The position numbers and the translations under genes were made by a program. The notes beneath the pieces were generated by a model. It ran no database searches and had not been told where the DNA came from. It saw only the letters and a program-made list of their open reading frames with translations. From Hyposmocoma kahamanoa (taxonomy: Eukaryota; Arthropoda; Insecta; Lepidoptera; Cosmopterigidae): DNA of 64,000 nt. Position 1 is the stretch's first letter; each line of letters begins with the position of its first letter. This document shows, one piece after another, positions 1 through 11,940 of the stretch. The stretch is from the NCBI RefSeq assembly GCF_003589595.1, contig NW_020653200.1, forward strand, positions 10,267,455-10,331,454. The letters run 5' to 3'.

Positions 1-1568
1 TATAATAACGCATTCATTTCTGTACACGAAAGTAAATTCTCTATGCGTTCTAATTGAGATTATATGCAGTAATATAGAGATAGTAATGAAAGGGTTGTAT
101 CCCTAACTAGCCGTGAAGAGGTTCACGGCAGTGAATCGGGAAACTCCGGTCCACAAAATTTATTAAAAGAAGTAAAGTTAAAAGAAAGGTCTGTAACAAT
201 AAAAAGGTAAATGTAAAATAAAAACAGGTACAACAGTATAAAACACTCCCTACACTTTATTATTAAGGCACTTACCCCTAAATGGGCCGAGTAACTGAAT
301 TATAGATATAGGTACACGAAGGCTGTAGACTGTTATAAATTATTACACATGATTTAGCTTATTTAATGATTATAAACGTAGTAAAGAACCAAAATTAGCG
401 ATTATACGCGATGGAATTTGAAACAGCTCCGACTGTGGCGGTTGAGCAGGGAGTGACCGTGGTACGAAAACAACATGAGAAAGTGAAGGAAGATGGAACA
501 ATTTAAATTTAAAATTTAAATACAAGTAAAAGAAAAAATGATAGGATACAAGCGGAGAGAGGCGATACAAAAAGGTGAGATGACGGTGTAAGGAGATCAC
601 ACCGTCACTGTAATATAGCGCACATAGGACTCTTCTTTCAAAGCTTCTTTATAACACACTCAGCGCGTTAGAGGAGACGAATTGAAACCTTGCTCTTATT
701 ACCCGTAAAACAGATTGAAAACCGTGCATTGTACGCATTGATCTCAATGATTGTACGGGAGGCAAATTTCCTGTAGTAGCAGAAGTAGTATAGCCTATGT
801 TAGATTCAGTATATCACCAGTATTTTTGTGGATTTTAAGTTTTATTGTACGGATTAAAACACTGCTGCTTTGTTTCCTCTTTGCTTCTTTGCGAGGCAAA
901 TAAACCAACTAAAAGGTATTATTACTGATTTTGGATTTTAAAACTGTCAGATTATTTATATGAGATATACGTAAGTATTATTTAAACGATATTTATGTTG
1001 GTAAGAACTTAACGAGGAAATTTATGAAGTCTTAAATGTAAGCCGGTATTCTAAGTTTTCAATTTCCTCTCCTTTGTATCGCCTTTCATAAACTGTGATA
1101 GGTTCGCTTATACTTCGCCGTATATATAGGTATAATTTTCTACTTCAGGTTGTAATCTTTGCGCTACGAAGGCATAAATGAATATGAGCTTGATCTCCAG
1201 CCCATTTCCAGCAAGAGTAGGAAGTTATTTCTTGGTACTATATGAACGTATGTAGCAAGAGAAATAGGATATTGTAATTTTTTCATTTAAGTCAGTAAAA
1301 GATCTTTTTAACCTAATATTTAGTGAAATCATTACGTAATTAATTCCCAATCTGAATTCCGATATTGAATGTTAAGTAATAAATTCAACTAGAACAAAGA
1401 CATACTTTTTAAATTTAGCGAATTGTGGTCGTCAGAAGACAACATTTTTGGAGTAACTTTTGTCGTTAGCATTTAAATGTTCTGCATAGAAATTGAAAGA
1501 TTATTATTTATCCCGTGAAAATTGTTACTATCTTTCGTGTAAATATAGTACTTATATGAATAATTTAC
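1..1568. other. Intron 7 (partial), no features seen
   Basis: AT-rich intronic DNA downstream of exon 7. I looked on the minus strand for the next exon, expected to begin with one base completing Arg followed by a DI..DRS-type motif, and did not find it. A 76-codon minus-strand ORF at 370-600 is hydrophobic and unconvincing. Confidence 0.5.
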
Positions 1569-1767
1569 CTGACGTCTTCCAGCTCATAGAACATGTCCTT
1601 GGATGAATCATGTATGTAGATCTTCACTAACGGACTATCAAGATATTGCATAGTTAGTTGTTTGGGGAAGCTTCTGACGAACAGAGCCTTGACGGTGTCT
1701 ATCGAAGTAATTTCGTTCGGCAGGAGGGCACGCTTTGTTTCGTTCCTATATTGGAGGAACACCAATC
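1569..1767 (-). CDS. Exon 7, start of AIP3-like domain, AIP3/sickle-tail-like gene
   Basis: The exon runs from a TTGCAG acceptor to a GTAAAT donor, 199 nt. With the G from exon 6 it encodes GLVFLQYRNETKRALLPNEI, then TSIDTVKALFVRSFPKQLTM, and ends YIHDSSKDMFYELEDV plus two bases (AG, an arginine codon with the next exon). The pattern LPNEI..LDT/IDT..LF.RSFP..LTM..L.SP....Y..D.....FYELEDVR is the conserved N-terminal block of the domain shared by KIAA1217, SRCIN1 and, distantly, yeast AIP3/Bud6. In that family the domain belongs to cortical actin/microtubule scaffolds. The downstream coiled coils expected for a full protein lie outside the window. Confidence 0.88.
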
Positions 1768-2182
1768 CTGCAACAAACAACAATTAATTAGTTAGTAGGG
1801 GGTGCAATATTTTCTTGGGAACTGTATTGATAGAAAATTCGTTATCAACAAAAATACAGTATTCTGAATATCCGATATGCAAACATTATATGAAGAGCAC
1901 TTTTTTTGGATATATGGATTACCCTGCCTTTTCGACATAGTTAATAACAATTTTACGCGACATTCGAAATTTTAATTGCTTTGAATTTTATATCGAGTAG
2001 CACACGAATATTAAAAATATTTTTAGGAAATTGAAGTTTAAATTTATTACATTTATGACGGAGATGATATGGTGTAATTGAATGCATAGTTTATATCTAA
2101 TTTGTATCCTTTACTTTAGTTATTTGTAATCGATTTCTCCCAATAGGCATATAATATAATATAACTAGATCGATTTACATAC

Positions 2183-2351
2183 CCAAAGGTCTTTCCAGTG
2201 TTTTACTGGGCGTCCGGACAACCGGCAATGAGGATCGCTGCTTCCCCCCTCGACGGAAGCCAGTTGACGCCGTCTCCACTTCTGACATGATGCCAGGATC
2301 ATCGTCAAACAGAAAGTTGTTCGTCGGGGGTGGGTATCGCGGTAGAGGAGG
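2183..2351 (-). CDS. Exon 6, AIP3/sickle-tail-like gene
   Basis: A TTTGACAG acceptor and GTATGT donor bracket 56 codons plus one base in phase 0. The product starts PPLPRYPPPTNNFLFDDDPG, continues IMSEVETASTGFRRGGKQRS and ends SKTLERPL with a split glycine codon completed by exon 7. The proline-rich start and the basic SEVETASTGFRRGG segment match my memory of the region just before the AIP3-like domain in insect members of this family. The exon is clearly G/C-richer than its introns. It was too short and lacked a start codon, so it is not visible as a simple ORF. Confidence 0.82.
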
Positions 2352-3692
2352 CTGTCAAATAATTATTTTTTGTTCAAATAGGTACATATCTGATAGAAAA
2401 TGCGAAAGTAGAAATTAGTAAATTGTTAGTAACGATAGAAGTCATAATGATGTATGAACGTGGAATGTTTATTAAGCGTGTCTGAGCAAAAATAATGTGA
2501 AATAATGAAATGTGAAAAAATTTTTCGATAGAAATATATTTAATAGCAAATCGTCAATGGAATTCACTGTTCATACTTTCGAAGCCTACGCACCCTTATT
2601 ATAAGTACTAAGGAGATTTGCACCCTATATACACCTCAGTCATATGACTTCATATGCACGTCATGTAAAGTAACGAACTTATCGTGAATTTCTAACTTAT
2701 TTGATTTAATTAGGTATGTAATTCAGTATTGTAAAAATAATTATCAGTTTAATTTATTGGCTATTTTTATTCCTTTGTACTTGTACATGTGTACATATTA
2801 TTAGTATTACATTATTACAACATGAATTGTTATTAATTATGTGAAAGGATTAAATTACCGACATAAAATTAACGGAGACGCTACTCGCGATTTTCTACGT
2901 GCCATTTTCTTGGTAACAGTTTACGTTATATGCGCCATTAATATCAAAAATAAGCATATACAGGGTGTGATCCACAGTTCAAACAAACAACCTTGGTTGT
3001 ATGATCTGAGGTGTAATCGTTAAGTGTGCCCAGGCGATTATTCCATGAATATAAAAGATAGAAAGTATGTTACCTAATGAGTAAATAAACATTAATAACT
3101 TTTTAAAAATAAAACTAGATATATTCAAAATTTTATCATTACACTCTCCATTAATACATTTAATATGACATTCATAGAGAGGCTTTAGTAGACCTACTTT
3201 TAGAGGTAACAATAAGTTTATAGATAACAAAACTGCTATGAATAAAGTAATCAATCTTACAATTGAATAAAAATATAAAGGCCATAATAGTCAATTATTT
3301 GGTCAAGTGTGTGTTGTCTGTAAAAATGAATAAAACTGATTAAATTTACTTTACAGCTGGTCGACTCAGTTTCATGTAAGGATCATTGCATTGTATGGGT
3401 CGAATAAAAATGGGGTCAGCAGAATTTGGTCAAATTAAAAAAAAACGTTTTTTAATACAGAATGAACAACCTTTGACTAAATTTGACCAACTTTTGCTGT
3501 CCCGATTCTTTTCGTCTCATACAATAAAACGATCTTTACCTGAAACAAAGGTGATCAGCTCTAAAAAAAAAATTTGATCAATTTTGTTTATATGGATAAA
3601 TGAATATTAGTTATTGTTCTGGGGTATGATGAGATTGGGCTATGGCTACAATAAGGGAAGCTAACTAAATAACAAAATACTCAATATATCAC

Positions 3693-3860
3693 AAGTCAAT
3701 AATCATTTATTCCATAGGTAACATTTTACACTTGAAAACGTCATTTTTTCAGTTCATTGTGCTAACTTCCCTGAGAAGAACGAACACGAAACTCTAGGGA
3801 TTACTCTTTTCAAATAAACTTAAATGATACTTTGAAGAATATTTTTGTGAAATCTCGACT
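3693..3860. repeat. Interspersed repeat fragment, copy 1 (second copy 48102-48270)
   Basis: Begins agtcaataatcatttattcc, followed by a block with cacttgaaaacgtcat and gaaactctagggattactc. The same order of blocks, with about three quarters of bases alike by eye, recurs at 48102-48270. Probably the 3' end of a non-LTR element; family not assigned. Confidence 0.5.
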
Positions 3861-4167
3861 TGTGCATCATTCCATATTTGTTTACCTACAACACATATCA
3901 ATCTTTAATTTTGTAATATGAGTTTTCAATTAAAATATTTTTAATTTAGGTTTTAAACTTAGGAAATGATAATCTTAATAAATGCTCCGGAATTTTATTG
4001 TACAAAAGTATACGGTTCCCCTTAAAAGAATCCTTTACCTTAGGTAGATAAACGATATCGTGGTACCATGAGCTTGGACTTAGTTCTAAGGTTAATATTA
4101 AGGATATCTTCTTCCTTAATGAAATTGTGTACATTTTTACGGGCATACAAAATATTGAAGTACAAAA

Positions 4168-4349
4168 CAATCATCATCAACCCATTTATACGTCCCACTG
4201 CTGGGCACGGGTCTCCTCTCAGACGAGGGTTTAGGCCGTAGTCCGCCACGTTGGCCCAATGCGGGTTGGGGACTTTAAACGTTTTCCGAGAGTTATGATG
4301 AATCGTCTTCGACGTGCAGGTTTTATCACGATGTTTTCCTTCACAGAAA
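4168..4349 (-). repeat. Lepidopteran interspersed repeat fragment
   Basis: Starts with catcatcaacccatttatac and cgtcccactgctgggcacgg, then the block ccgccacgttggcccaatgc and a segment around ttatcacgatgttttccttc. This block order is one I recognise as frequent in moth and butterfly genomes. Orientation is inferred from the CATCATCA end acting as the 3' tail. No intact ORF remains. Confidence 0.5.
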
Positions 4350-5644
4350 AGCTCATAGCAAATTTCAATTTACATTAAAAAATTTCAGAATTCAGTGGTC
4401 TATAATTTCGTGCTGTGGTAATTATCATACTAACTAAAATACTCGTTAGTCGGATACCAGGCAAAACCGCACGGTATATTACAATCTGAAACGTTTTGCG
4501 AGTATTTTGTAAGTGAAATAGTAGAACATGTGTTGTTCAGTGGAAATATAATGAATTGTGGGATCTATTAGGCGAAAAATAAAATGATTAAAAGTTACAA
4601 CGTAACGTTCCCGGAATTAGAGATCGCACGATTTTTTGCTTCGAATCTATTTTTGGATCGCAATACCTCTGAATCTATCTCATAATAATCGTTTAGAAAT
4701 TAAGTTTGACAAAAAAATATATTTTATTTTCGGCTTCTTTAGAGTGATATTAATCAATAAGAAAAGACATTCAGATGACACAGAAGTAGCAATAATTGCC
4801 AAATATCGTAGACTTATTGTACGTACTTTAATGTTGTTATACTACTTTGTTATAGATCAATATAAAACAGGATTAACCTCACGATTTAATCGAGGTTCAG
4901 AAAGACTATTTTGTTTAAATTATGAATACGATCTGGATGATTCGATTCGCCTTAATGTTGTATCGATTAGCTTAAAAATCAAATTGCTATGAATCTATAT
5001 AAAACATCGCTAGATCGTACACACTCGAAACGATTTTCATAATCGAGTCGTAACGTGCATCCCTAGCCGGGACTTATATATTTATGAGTGTTCAATTTTT
5101 GTATTTTTTCTGAATAGTTTTTGCACGAGAAGGTAATTGTGATAAGTTGTGTATAGAATCACACATAATTACGCTATTTAATAAAGCTGCATTACATGGC
5201 GCCAAAAATGTACAATAATTTGCCAAAGGAGATTAGATTGATTAATAATTTTAATGAATATATAAGACAACTATTAGCTTTTTGTAAATAGTACTTTTCA
5301 CTCCTTGACAGGATTCTTTGACAGTAATTATGACATGTATTCATGAATTTATTTTTATAAATATCTTTTGCAATGTTACTTGCAATATTTGACAATTTCA
5401 TCAAATTGTAATAAATAGTTGAAATTGCTTGTTTGTAATTATAGTAAATAGTTGAATAACATATATTTGCATGTCAACTATGGTAGAATATGCTGGATTT
5501 ATTTAATATAAGATCATAATGTACCTTATTTGTGACAAGTCTGTTCGGAATTCTATGAAGTGGAACTGAACCCACAAATAATTTGTTTTTTAAAATAGAC
5601 ATGAACTTTCAGATATTTTATTTATAATCATCATTACCATCATT

Positions 5645-5840
5645 TCATCCGAGAGTCGCCCACTGCTGAACCCAGGCCTCCTCCGAAAGAACGCCACAAA
5701 TACCAATGTTATGCTGCATCGAGTGGTGCCCCGCCCATTGCCATTTAAGTTTTGCAATTACTTGGGGTATGTTAGAGTAACGGACGTAGCAAATATTCCC
5801 TTGCGGATATCCTCATTAATGATTCGATATCGCAGTGAAA
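5645..5840 (-). pseudogene. Non-LTR retrotransposon, reverse transcriptase C-terminal relic
   Basis: Minus-strand translation gives AKLKWQWAGHHSM, then after an internal deletion GVLSEEAWVQQWATLG and a stop at 5647-5645. The upstream piece NEDIRKGIFAT lies in another frame. KLKWQWAGH and VQQW...LG are typical of the C-terminus of non-LTR reverse transcriptases widespread in Lepidoptera. The ATGATGATT tail follows the stop. Frameshifts and the deletion make it dead. Confidence 0.6.
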
Positions 5841-7098
5841 CTCCGAGCGTAATGTAACAATAAGCAAATCATAAAATATATACATTATTTATCATCACTA
5901 CTACACATAAGTACCTACCAGTGGTGAAGAGATCACATAACGCAAGTCTTATACTGATTAATCGAAGCTTAACATGTTATAATACAGGAATCTAAATTCA
6001 CAACACTAATTAATGTCTAACAAATAATGTACCGGACAATTTTACCCGACGCAAAGCCGTTTACTAAACAAAACGCCTGACGGTTTTCCCCGACGACTTT
6101 GCCACCGAGATCCGACATTCGAGATAATTTACGGGTGGTAGTAAGAGGTCAGAAAAGTGAATACAAAAAGAGCTTATTCAAAATATGAATATTATTACAT
6201 TATTTGATAAGCTATCGTCGAAAACTTTTGTGCAAATAAAAATACGGAAACACGGAATACGGAATCCAATTTTGAAAACTTAGTATTTAGTCAAATTTAC
6301 TCCTTTTGCACATTAATAGCAATAATTTTCTATTTATATATTAGATACATAATATATAAATAATAATGAATTATCCCATTTTGAAATTTACTTTAAACAC
6401 ACATTATTTTAGAATAGTTGGCCAATCAGGTTATCATAATTTTTTTTTATATCAAAGAAAAAAAAATTATGCACTGAAAAATAAAATAAAACTTTTTTTT
6501 AAATTTAAGTGCCATAGTTAGTCATACTATTTACTGCCTATCTATTAGCACAGTTAATGTAGAATATTATGACACCAAAAAACCGAAGGAATTGATTAGC
6601 TTGTAGTCGTGATGTATAACAACGTAAAATTTGGTGATAATAAAGAAATGAGAGAGAGAGAAATTTGGTAATAGAAAAAAATATATATCTTGTATATATC
6701 TTGTTTAAAAAGACTTCCGCGTTCATATACAATTGTGAAACTGAAAACCTTATAGCTGATAGTTCGATAAAAAAAAACCAAAATGGCGTCGCGTTTGATG
6801 CTCGTAGAAAGCGTTGCCGTCGCGGGCTGAAGGGTAATAGTATTATCATTTAAATTGAGAGTTAATTATGTAAATCTACAACCAATAATATAATATAAGC
6901 TAGGTAATATAGAGTGGTAAAACGTTTTTATAGAAAAATATTAATTTTCAGTATGTATTCGGAAGGAGGTACAGTTCCATTTTATAGAATAGGAGTTTAT
7001 ACGAGCTCAGTCAAACAACAAACAATCAGTTTGTTAATAATAGGGGTTAAAGTATGAAATTGCCGATTGTTTATTTTTTAAATTTTTAACAAATTTAT

Positions 7099-8142
7099 TT
7101 AATCAAAATAGTTGCCATTATTATCTATACATTGCTGCCATCTAATGGGAAGGTTATTAATGCCTTTGCGATAGAACTCCGACGATCTAGACTGCACAAA
7201 CTGTGTGAAAGCATTTTGTACTGCCTCCTGGGAAGAAAACTTCTTGTCACGTAGATAATTGTCCAAATCACGAAAAAAATGGTAGTCCGTTGGAGCAAGG
7301 TCTGGTGAATACGGAGGATGACGAATGGTTTCTAACTGCAGTTCCTGAAGGGTCAAAATGGTTTCTCGTGCTGTGTGAGGTCTCGCGTTGTCGTGGAGCA
7401 ATAATGGTGAAGATCGATTCATGAATCGGGGCTGTTTTACTGCTAGTTTTGTCCACATGGTTCGGAGTTCGGCACAATAGACATCTGCCGTTATTGCTTG
7501 ACCAGATCGGAGAAAACTATAGTGAATAACACCATGCTGAGACCACCAAACAGTTACCATTACCTTTTTATTGGTAAGTTTTGCTTTAGGGTGTCCTAAA
7601 GCAAAACTTACAACAACAGTGTTGTTGTGGCATTTGACCTGGGGTCAGCCATTGCATTTTTCTTTTCCGGTTATCATAAAGAATCCACTTTTCATCACAT
7701 GTTACAATTCGATCCAATATTCCTTCATTTCTGTACCGGTTCAACAAGGCAACACAAGTTTCAACACGCGTTTCTTTCTGCAGATCAGTCAAATCATGAG
7801 GCACCCATTTTTCGTATTTTTTTATTTTATTGATTTGACGCAAGTGAGTCAATATTGTGGGTAAGGTAACGTTATACCATGCCGCTAATTCCTGGGTAGT
7901 TTGACTAGGATCGGCTTCCACTATCTCTCTTAATTCATCGTTATTCACCTGTGTGGGCGGCCTTCCTCGTCGTTCTTTAAGTCGAAATTTCCATCACGAA
8001 AGCGTTTAAACCAAAATCGCACGGTGCGTTCATTAGTAGACCCCTCTCCAAACGCAGCATTGATATTGCGGGCTGTTTCTGCCGCGTTAGTTCCGCGTCG
8101 AAACTCGTATTCAAAAATCACTCGAATTTTCGCAGTATCCAT
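7099..8142 (-). pseudogene. Mariner transposase, frameshifted
   Basis: Three minus-strand ORF pieces add up to almost the whole transposase: MDTAKIRVIF... (8142-7945), NNDELREIVE... (about 7940-7586) and MVTVWWSQHG... (7560-7099, ending NGNYFD). The first break is a small deletion near 7967 that turns NEPRGRPP into NDEEGRPH. The second is a net 28-nt insertion at about 7591-7620 made of an inverted copy of adjacent sequence. The catalytic blocks VTCDEKW, LLHDNARPH and YSPDLAPTD are all still present. With two frameshifts it cannot encode an active enzyme. Confidence 0.85.
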
Positions 8143-8202
8143 CTTTCTTGTCTAAATTGAATAACAAAAACAATTGAAAGTCGATATTCAAATGTTTCAA
8201 AT

Positions 8203-8602
8203 NNNNNNNNNNNNNNNNNNNNNNNNNNNNNNNNNNNNNNNNNNNNNNNNNNNNNNNNNNNNNNNNNNNNNNNNNNNNNNNNNNNNNNNNNNNNNNNNNN
8301 NNNNNNNNNNNNNNNNNNNNNNNNNNNNNNNNNNNNNNNNNNNNNNNNNNNNNNNNNNNNNNNNNNNNNNNNNNNNNNNNNNNNNNNNNNNNNNNNNNNN
8401 NNNNNNNNNNNNNNNNNNNNNNNNNNNNNNNNNNNNNNNNNNNNNNNNNNNNNNNNNNNNNNNNNNNNNNNNNNNNNNNNNNNNNNNNNNNNNNNNNNNN
8501 NNNNNNNNNNNNNNNNNNNNNNNNNNNNNNNNNNNNNNNNNNNNNNNNNNNNNNNNNNNNNNNNNNNNNNNNNNNNNNNNNNNNNNNNNNNNNNNNNNNN
8601 NN
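8203..8602. other. Assembly gap (400 N), probably not real sequence
   Basis: Flanked by identical 47-bp copies, as expected when two overlapping contig ends are joined by a fixed-size gap instead of being merged. Confidence 0.9.
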
Positions 8603-9257
8603 ATTGAATAACAAAAACAATTGAAAGTCGATATTCAAATGTTTCAAATTTAAAAAAAAAAAATCACAGAAACCATTTGAAAAAAGTTTCATTCGAAAAC
8701 CTCAAACCATGAAGATTCTATGAAAATTCAAAGAACCTATTGCAATAAAACGGCAATTTCATACTTTAACCCCTGATATTTAATACGCCCAATATTATTT
8801 CTTATGTTACCATTTCAATGTACAGCAAAATTGTTGCTTGGGATTGAAAAAGAAAAAGAAAATTGCTATAACTAGTATAAAACCTATATTACACCAATTT
8901 TAGAATAATTTCGTCAATGTTATTTGATGACTGTTCTGTTAGTATATACAATACTTTAAAATTGACATTCGTAGTCCATAGACTCCCATTATGATTACTG
9001 TTCGAGGAAGTTGGACAATCCCTGATGTGAGACGAGCGTAACCGTAAGACAATTTTGTATAAAAATAAAAATAATAATAATAATAATCGATCGATGCAGA
9101 AGGCGGTCCTGCTCGATACGACACGTATTGTTCGCCGGTTCTTGAACCTGAGCCTCTGATCTCGGCCGACTGTGCCATTGCCGGGAAATACAGCCTCTCC
9201 CATTTAAAAACTCAAAATTAATCTTTTAGACCTTGGGAGAGGCGAGAGTCTAAAATA

Positions 9258-9503
9258 GATAATAATAATAATAATAACATGATAACAACGCAAACACTCA
9301 ACTTAGCCCCGAACATAGCCCCGCGCTAGGGAAACCCTGTGTCGCGGGTGCCATGGACACACACATAGACAACCACAAATTACACCCGAACTCACAAGAG
9401 AAATAAATGTAGGCCATATACATATTTTTCCCGGCCTGGGAAGGAATCTGGGACCTTTGCGTGGCGATCCGGCATGGTAACCGTTCAACCACGGAGGCAG
9501 TTA
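9258..9503 (-). repeat. tRNA-derived SINE, family 1, copy 1
   Basis: Read on the minus strand: a tRNA-like head (tgcctccgtggttgaacggt, A-box-like) from about 9500, a weak B box, a body with tgtaatttgtggttgtctat and gcgacacagggtttccctag, and a (ATT)n tail at 9258-9280. Other copies: 47263-47477, 56480-56668 and a partial plus-strand copy at 53752-53862. Confidence 0.75.
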
Positions 9504-10481
9504 AATGAATTTTTGCACATTGTGTTAGGGTTTTTGATGATGTATTAAAAATAGTTAAATATGTATTAGTAAAATGTTAAAAGACTTAAAAGTGTGGATA
9601 AGCATGAGAAAAGCTTTAATGATTGTTAATATTTTAGTCATTGTTAAAATATTTACTTACAGGAAATTAAACTATTTTTCTGGATTTAAATATATTAATT
9701 TATATTATATACGTATATTTGTTTTTTTGTGGCATGCAACAGTCAATCGTGACCATGGGACCTGTAAAGGGTCCGAAACGTCGGTTTGTTTGGAAAAACA
9801 AATATACACGATTAAAATTAGGAAAAATAGTTTCATTTCCTGTGTGTAACAATCGCGAAAACCTAAGAACTCGATATATTTACACAATTAAAGATTTCAA
9901 AGTTCATTTTAAATAAGTAGAAAAAACATCGATCATGCGTAATTAACTGGAACATTATCGCATATTTCTAACAAATTAAATACACCATGTTTACCTACGA
10001 CCTCAGTTTCATCGCAAACCCAAAAGAGTTTTAGTACAAAATGGTAATATGCAGATTTGTTTCTATTTGCAAAGATTACTGGGAAGTATCAGGAAAAAGA
10101 TTGCGTGCCAGACTTTTAGACGATTTTACAGATATTCAAGGTTACCGCTCTGGTTTCACTTTGCTTTTCGATAGCCTCATTAGACAAGTACATAATAATA
10201 ATACACAAAAAGATCCCCCTTAGATCGCATTTATCGGAATCTGTACTGATGTCACTGAAGTAATCGTTGTTTCCAAGGTAAGCGAGGAGACGATTGTTAA
10301 ATGCACATTCCATATTCTTGCAAGTACGGCAATAACTAAGATAGGTTTACAGTTGGTAGGTTTGACTCAGCTTCCTTTTTTAGGCACACGTTGCACTTAT
10401 GCTAGCTTCAATAACCTAGGAACTACGTCAGTCTTAAATAAGAAGCGATACAAGCGTGTGAGAATGGGAAACAATGCAGGC

Positions 10482-10989
10482 CATCGAGTATATAACCAGA
10501 AATAGAGACGAAGTAAGGGCCATATATTTCTGGTAACACATTAGCGATACAGCTCTTATAAATATCAACTCTCGTTTGCACTGAAATATATAAATATATA
10601 TATTAGTAGTTGACTAACCTGTGTGTACGTATCCGTATATTCCAAAAAATATTCTGTATTTATTGTAATAAATATAATTCTGTTCTGTTCGGTGGTGTGG
10701 GCAAAACAGCAAAATATCTAATTACAAAACAAACGGAATCACATTTCATCGGTAATTAAATATATAATATTTAATTTTGCAATTTTCGTCCATTATAGCA
10801 AAGCTCAAGTGAACTGGCCGATTTGAAGTGAAACAGTTGACGACACCCATTGACGATACCCGTCAATTGTTTCGAACTCGGACTAGCCAATCGGAGCGCA
10901 GTTGTCACAGTAATGATATGGCAGAATAGTTTTCAAACACTCACAAATTAAATGACATTTCGTCTCTATTTCTGGTTATATACTCGATG
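10482..10989. mobile_element. Non-autonomous DNA transposon with perfect 31-bp inverted repeats (P-like or hAT-like MITE)
   Basis: Positions 10482-10512 (beginning CATCGAGTATATAACCAG) are the exact reverse complement of 10959-10989. Immediately outside are 8-bp direct repeats with one mismatch: atgcaggc on the left and atacaggc on the right. The 508-bp element has no transposase ORF. A 31-bp TIR beginning CA together with an 8-bp duplication is the geometry of P elements; hAT elements also make 8-bp duplications but usually have shorter TIRs. Family therefore undecided. Confidence 0.8.
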
Positions 10990-11838
10990 ATACAGGCACT
11001 CAATTACACAGGACAATTGTTGGTATTTTATCTGGCCCACTAGCAAGTCTAAATTCATATAAATTCGCAAACTTTCATAGTACCCCTTTTGGCTTATGTA
11101 CACATGGAACGCCACCTCGTTGCAGCCAACCTGAGGAAAGGTAGATGGTACGTTCCTAGCGTCATCCAGATACTAATACTTGGCAGAGAGTGAAGAGACA
11201 AAGTTTGTTTCTCCTCAGCATTATGGACCAACGAACAATCCAGTTTCAGCAGAGGTGATAGAGATGGGTGACTGTGAAATTTTATTTCGAATGAAAGACT
11301 TGCTGCCTACTGAAAACAGACTAGTTTGGTTGCATTTTTGGCAGTTTAGTTAAAGGCTTTCCTCATTCCGATTCTGTGAACTCTGCATAATCGACCATCT
11401 GCTCAGTCTTTGTACGCGGACTGTTCCTGGGTTACAATTATACAATTACAATCAGTGCTAAACGATGAACGTGTTTGAGGTTCATTGGGCACATTGGATT
11501 AGAACACTCAGATTTTGGTACGACGCAAAAACTAGCGTATACCCGGGGTAGCTAAGGTACGCCACGTCAGCAGTATTTTATGAGTGGCTTTGCTACACTA
11601 AGCCTGCTTGCATCATCGCTCTCGAACATCGCGTGTCACGCCATCAATAATATATACATACCTATATTATTATAGTAATTAATTAACAAAGTTGAAAATT
11701 TTCTTCCTCCTTTCTCCTACTCTGCGTACTTAACAATTTGTAAAAACATGTATGATTTCATTCAAAATAGTATATTTACATAATGGTTGGCTTGGCGGGT
11801 TTCAAATAAGCAATAATGTTCCTTAAATCCATTAATAC

Positions 11839-11940
11839 CTTTCTCATACGAGGATCTATCGTTCGAATCGGCTTTGCCTCACGGCATTTCACCACTGTGG
11901 CGTATTCTGGTGGATTCAAAGACATCTGACGCCTGTAACG
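11839..11940 (-). CDS. Exon 5 (possible extended terminal form to 11776), AIP3/sickle-tail-like gene
   Basis: A polypyrimidine tract and TTCAG acceptor end at 11941. Phase 0 coding follows: RYRRQMSLNPPEYATVVKCR, then EAKPIRTIDPRMRK. A donor-like AAG/GTATTA after codon 34 (position 11839) leaves phase 0, matching exon 6. If that weak donor is ignored, the frame stays open for 20 more plausible codons (VLMDLRNIIAYLKPAKPTIM) and stops with TAA at 11778-11776. Either the exon ends at 11839, or a short isoform terminates here by intron retention. A GT at the extreme end of the longer form would leave the wrong phase for exon 6. Confidence 0.65.

Larger units (their letters stand above)
7043..8773 (-). 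mobile_element. Mariner transposon (cecropia-type), defective copy with internal assembly gap
   Basis: The ends are inverted copies of the same GGGGTTAAAGTATGAAATTG repeat as the intact element at 32530-33807. The left TA duplication is present (7041-7042); the right flank now reads TG. Sequence between the ends matches the intact copy closely, in reverse orientation, except for small indels in the transposase gene and a run of 400 Ns (8203-8602). The 47 bp before the gap (8156-8202) and after it (8603-8649) are identical, and the intact copy has that 47-bp stretch only once. The true element is therefore probably about 1.28 kb. Confidence 0.88.
2352..11838. other. Intron 5 (about 9.5 kb), repeat-filled
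   Basis: Contains an interspersed-repeat fragment (3693-3860), a lepidopteran repeat (4168-4349), a LINE tail (5645-5840), a broken mariner (7043-8773), a tRNA-derived SINE (9258-9503) and the 31-bp-TIR element (10482-10989), all listed separately. The stretches 2352-3690, 4400-5640, 5850-7040, 8780-9250, 9510-10480 and 11000-11838 hold AT-rich sequence with nothing I can support. Confidence 0.6.

Noticed and set aside
7571..7864. Plus-strand ORFs over the left mariner, and the matching minus-strand ORFs at 32995-33333
   Set aside because: Antisense shadows of the transposase gene, present in both copies because the DNA is the same.
8111..8692. 193-codon ORF across the first N gap
   Set aside because: Most of it is Ns; the gap itself appears to be an artefact.
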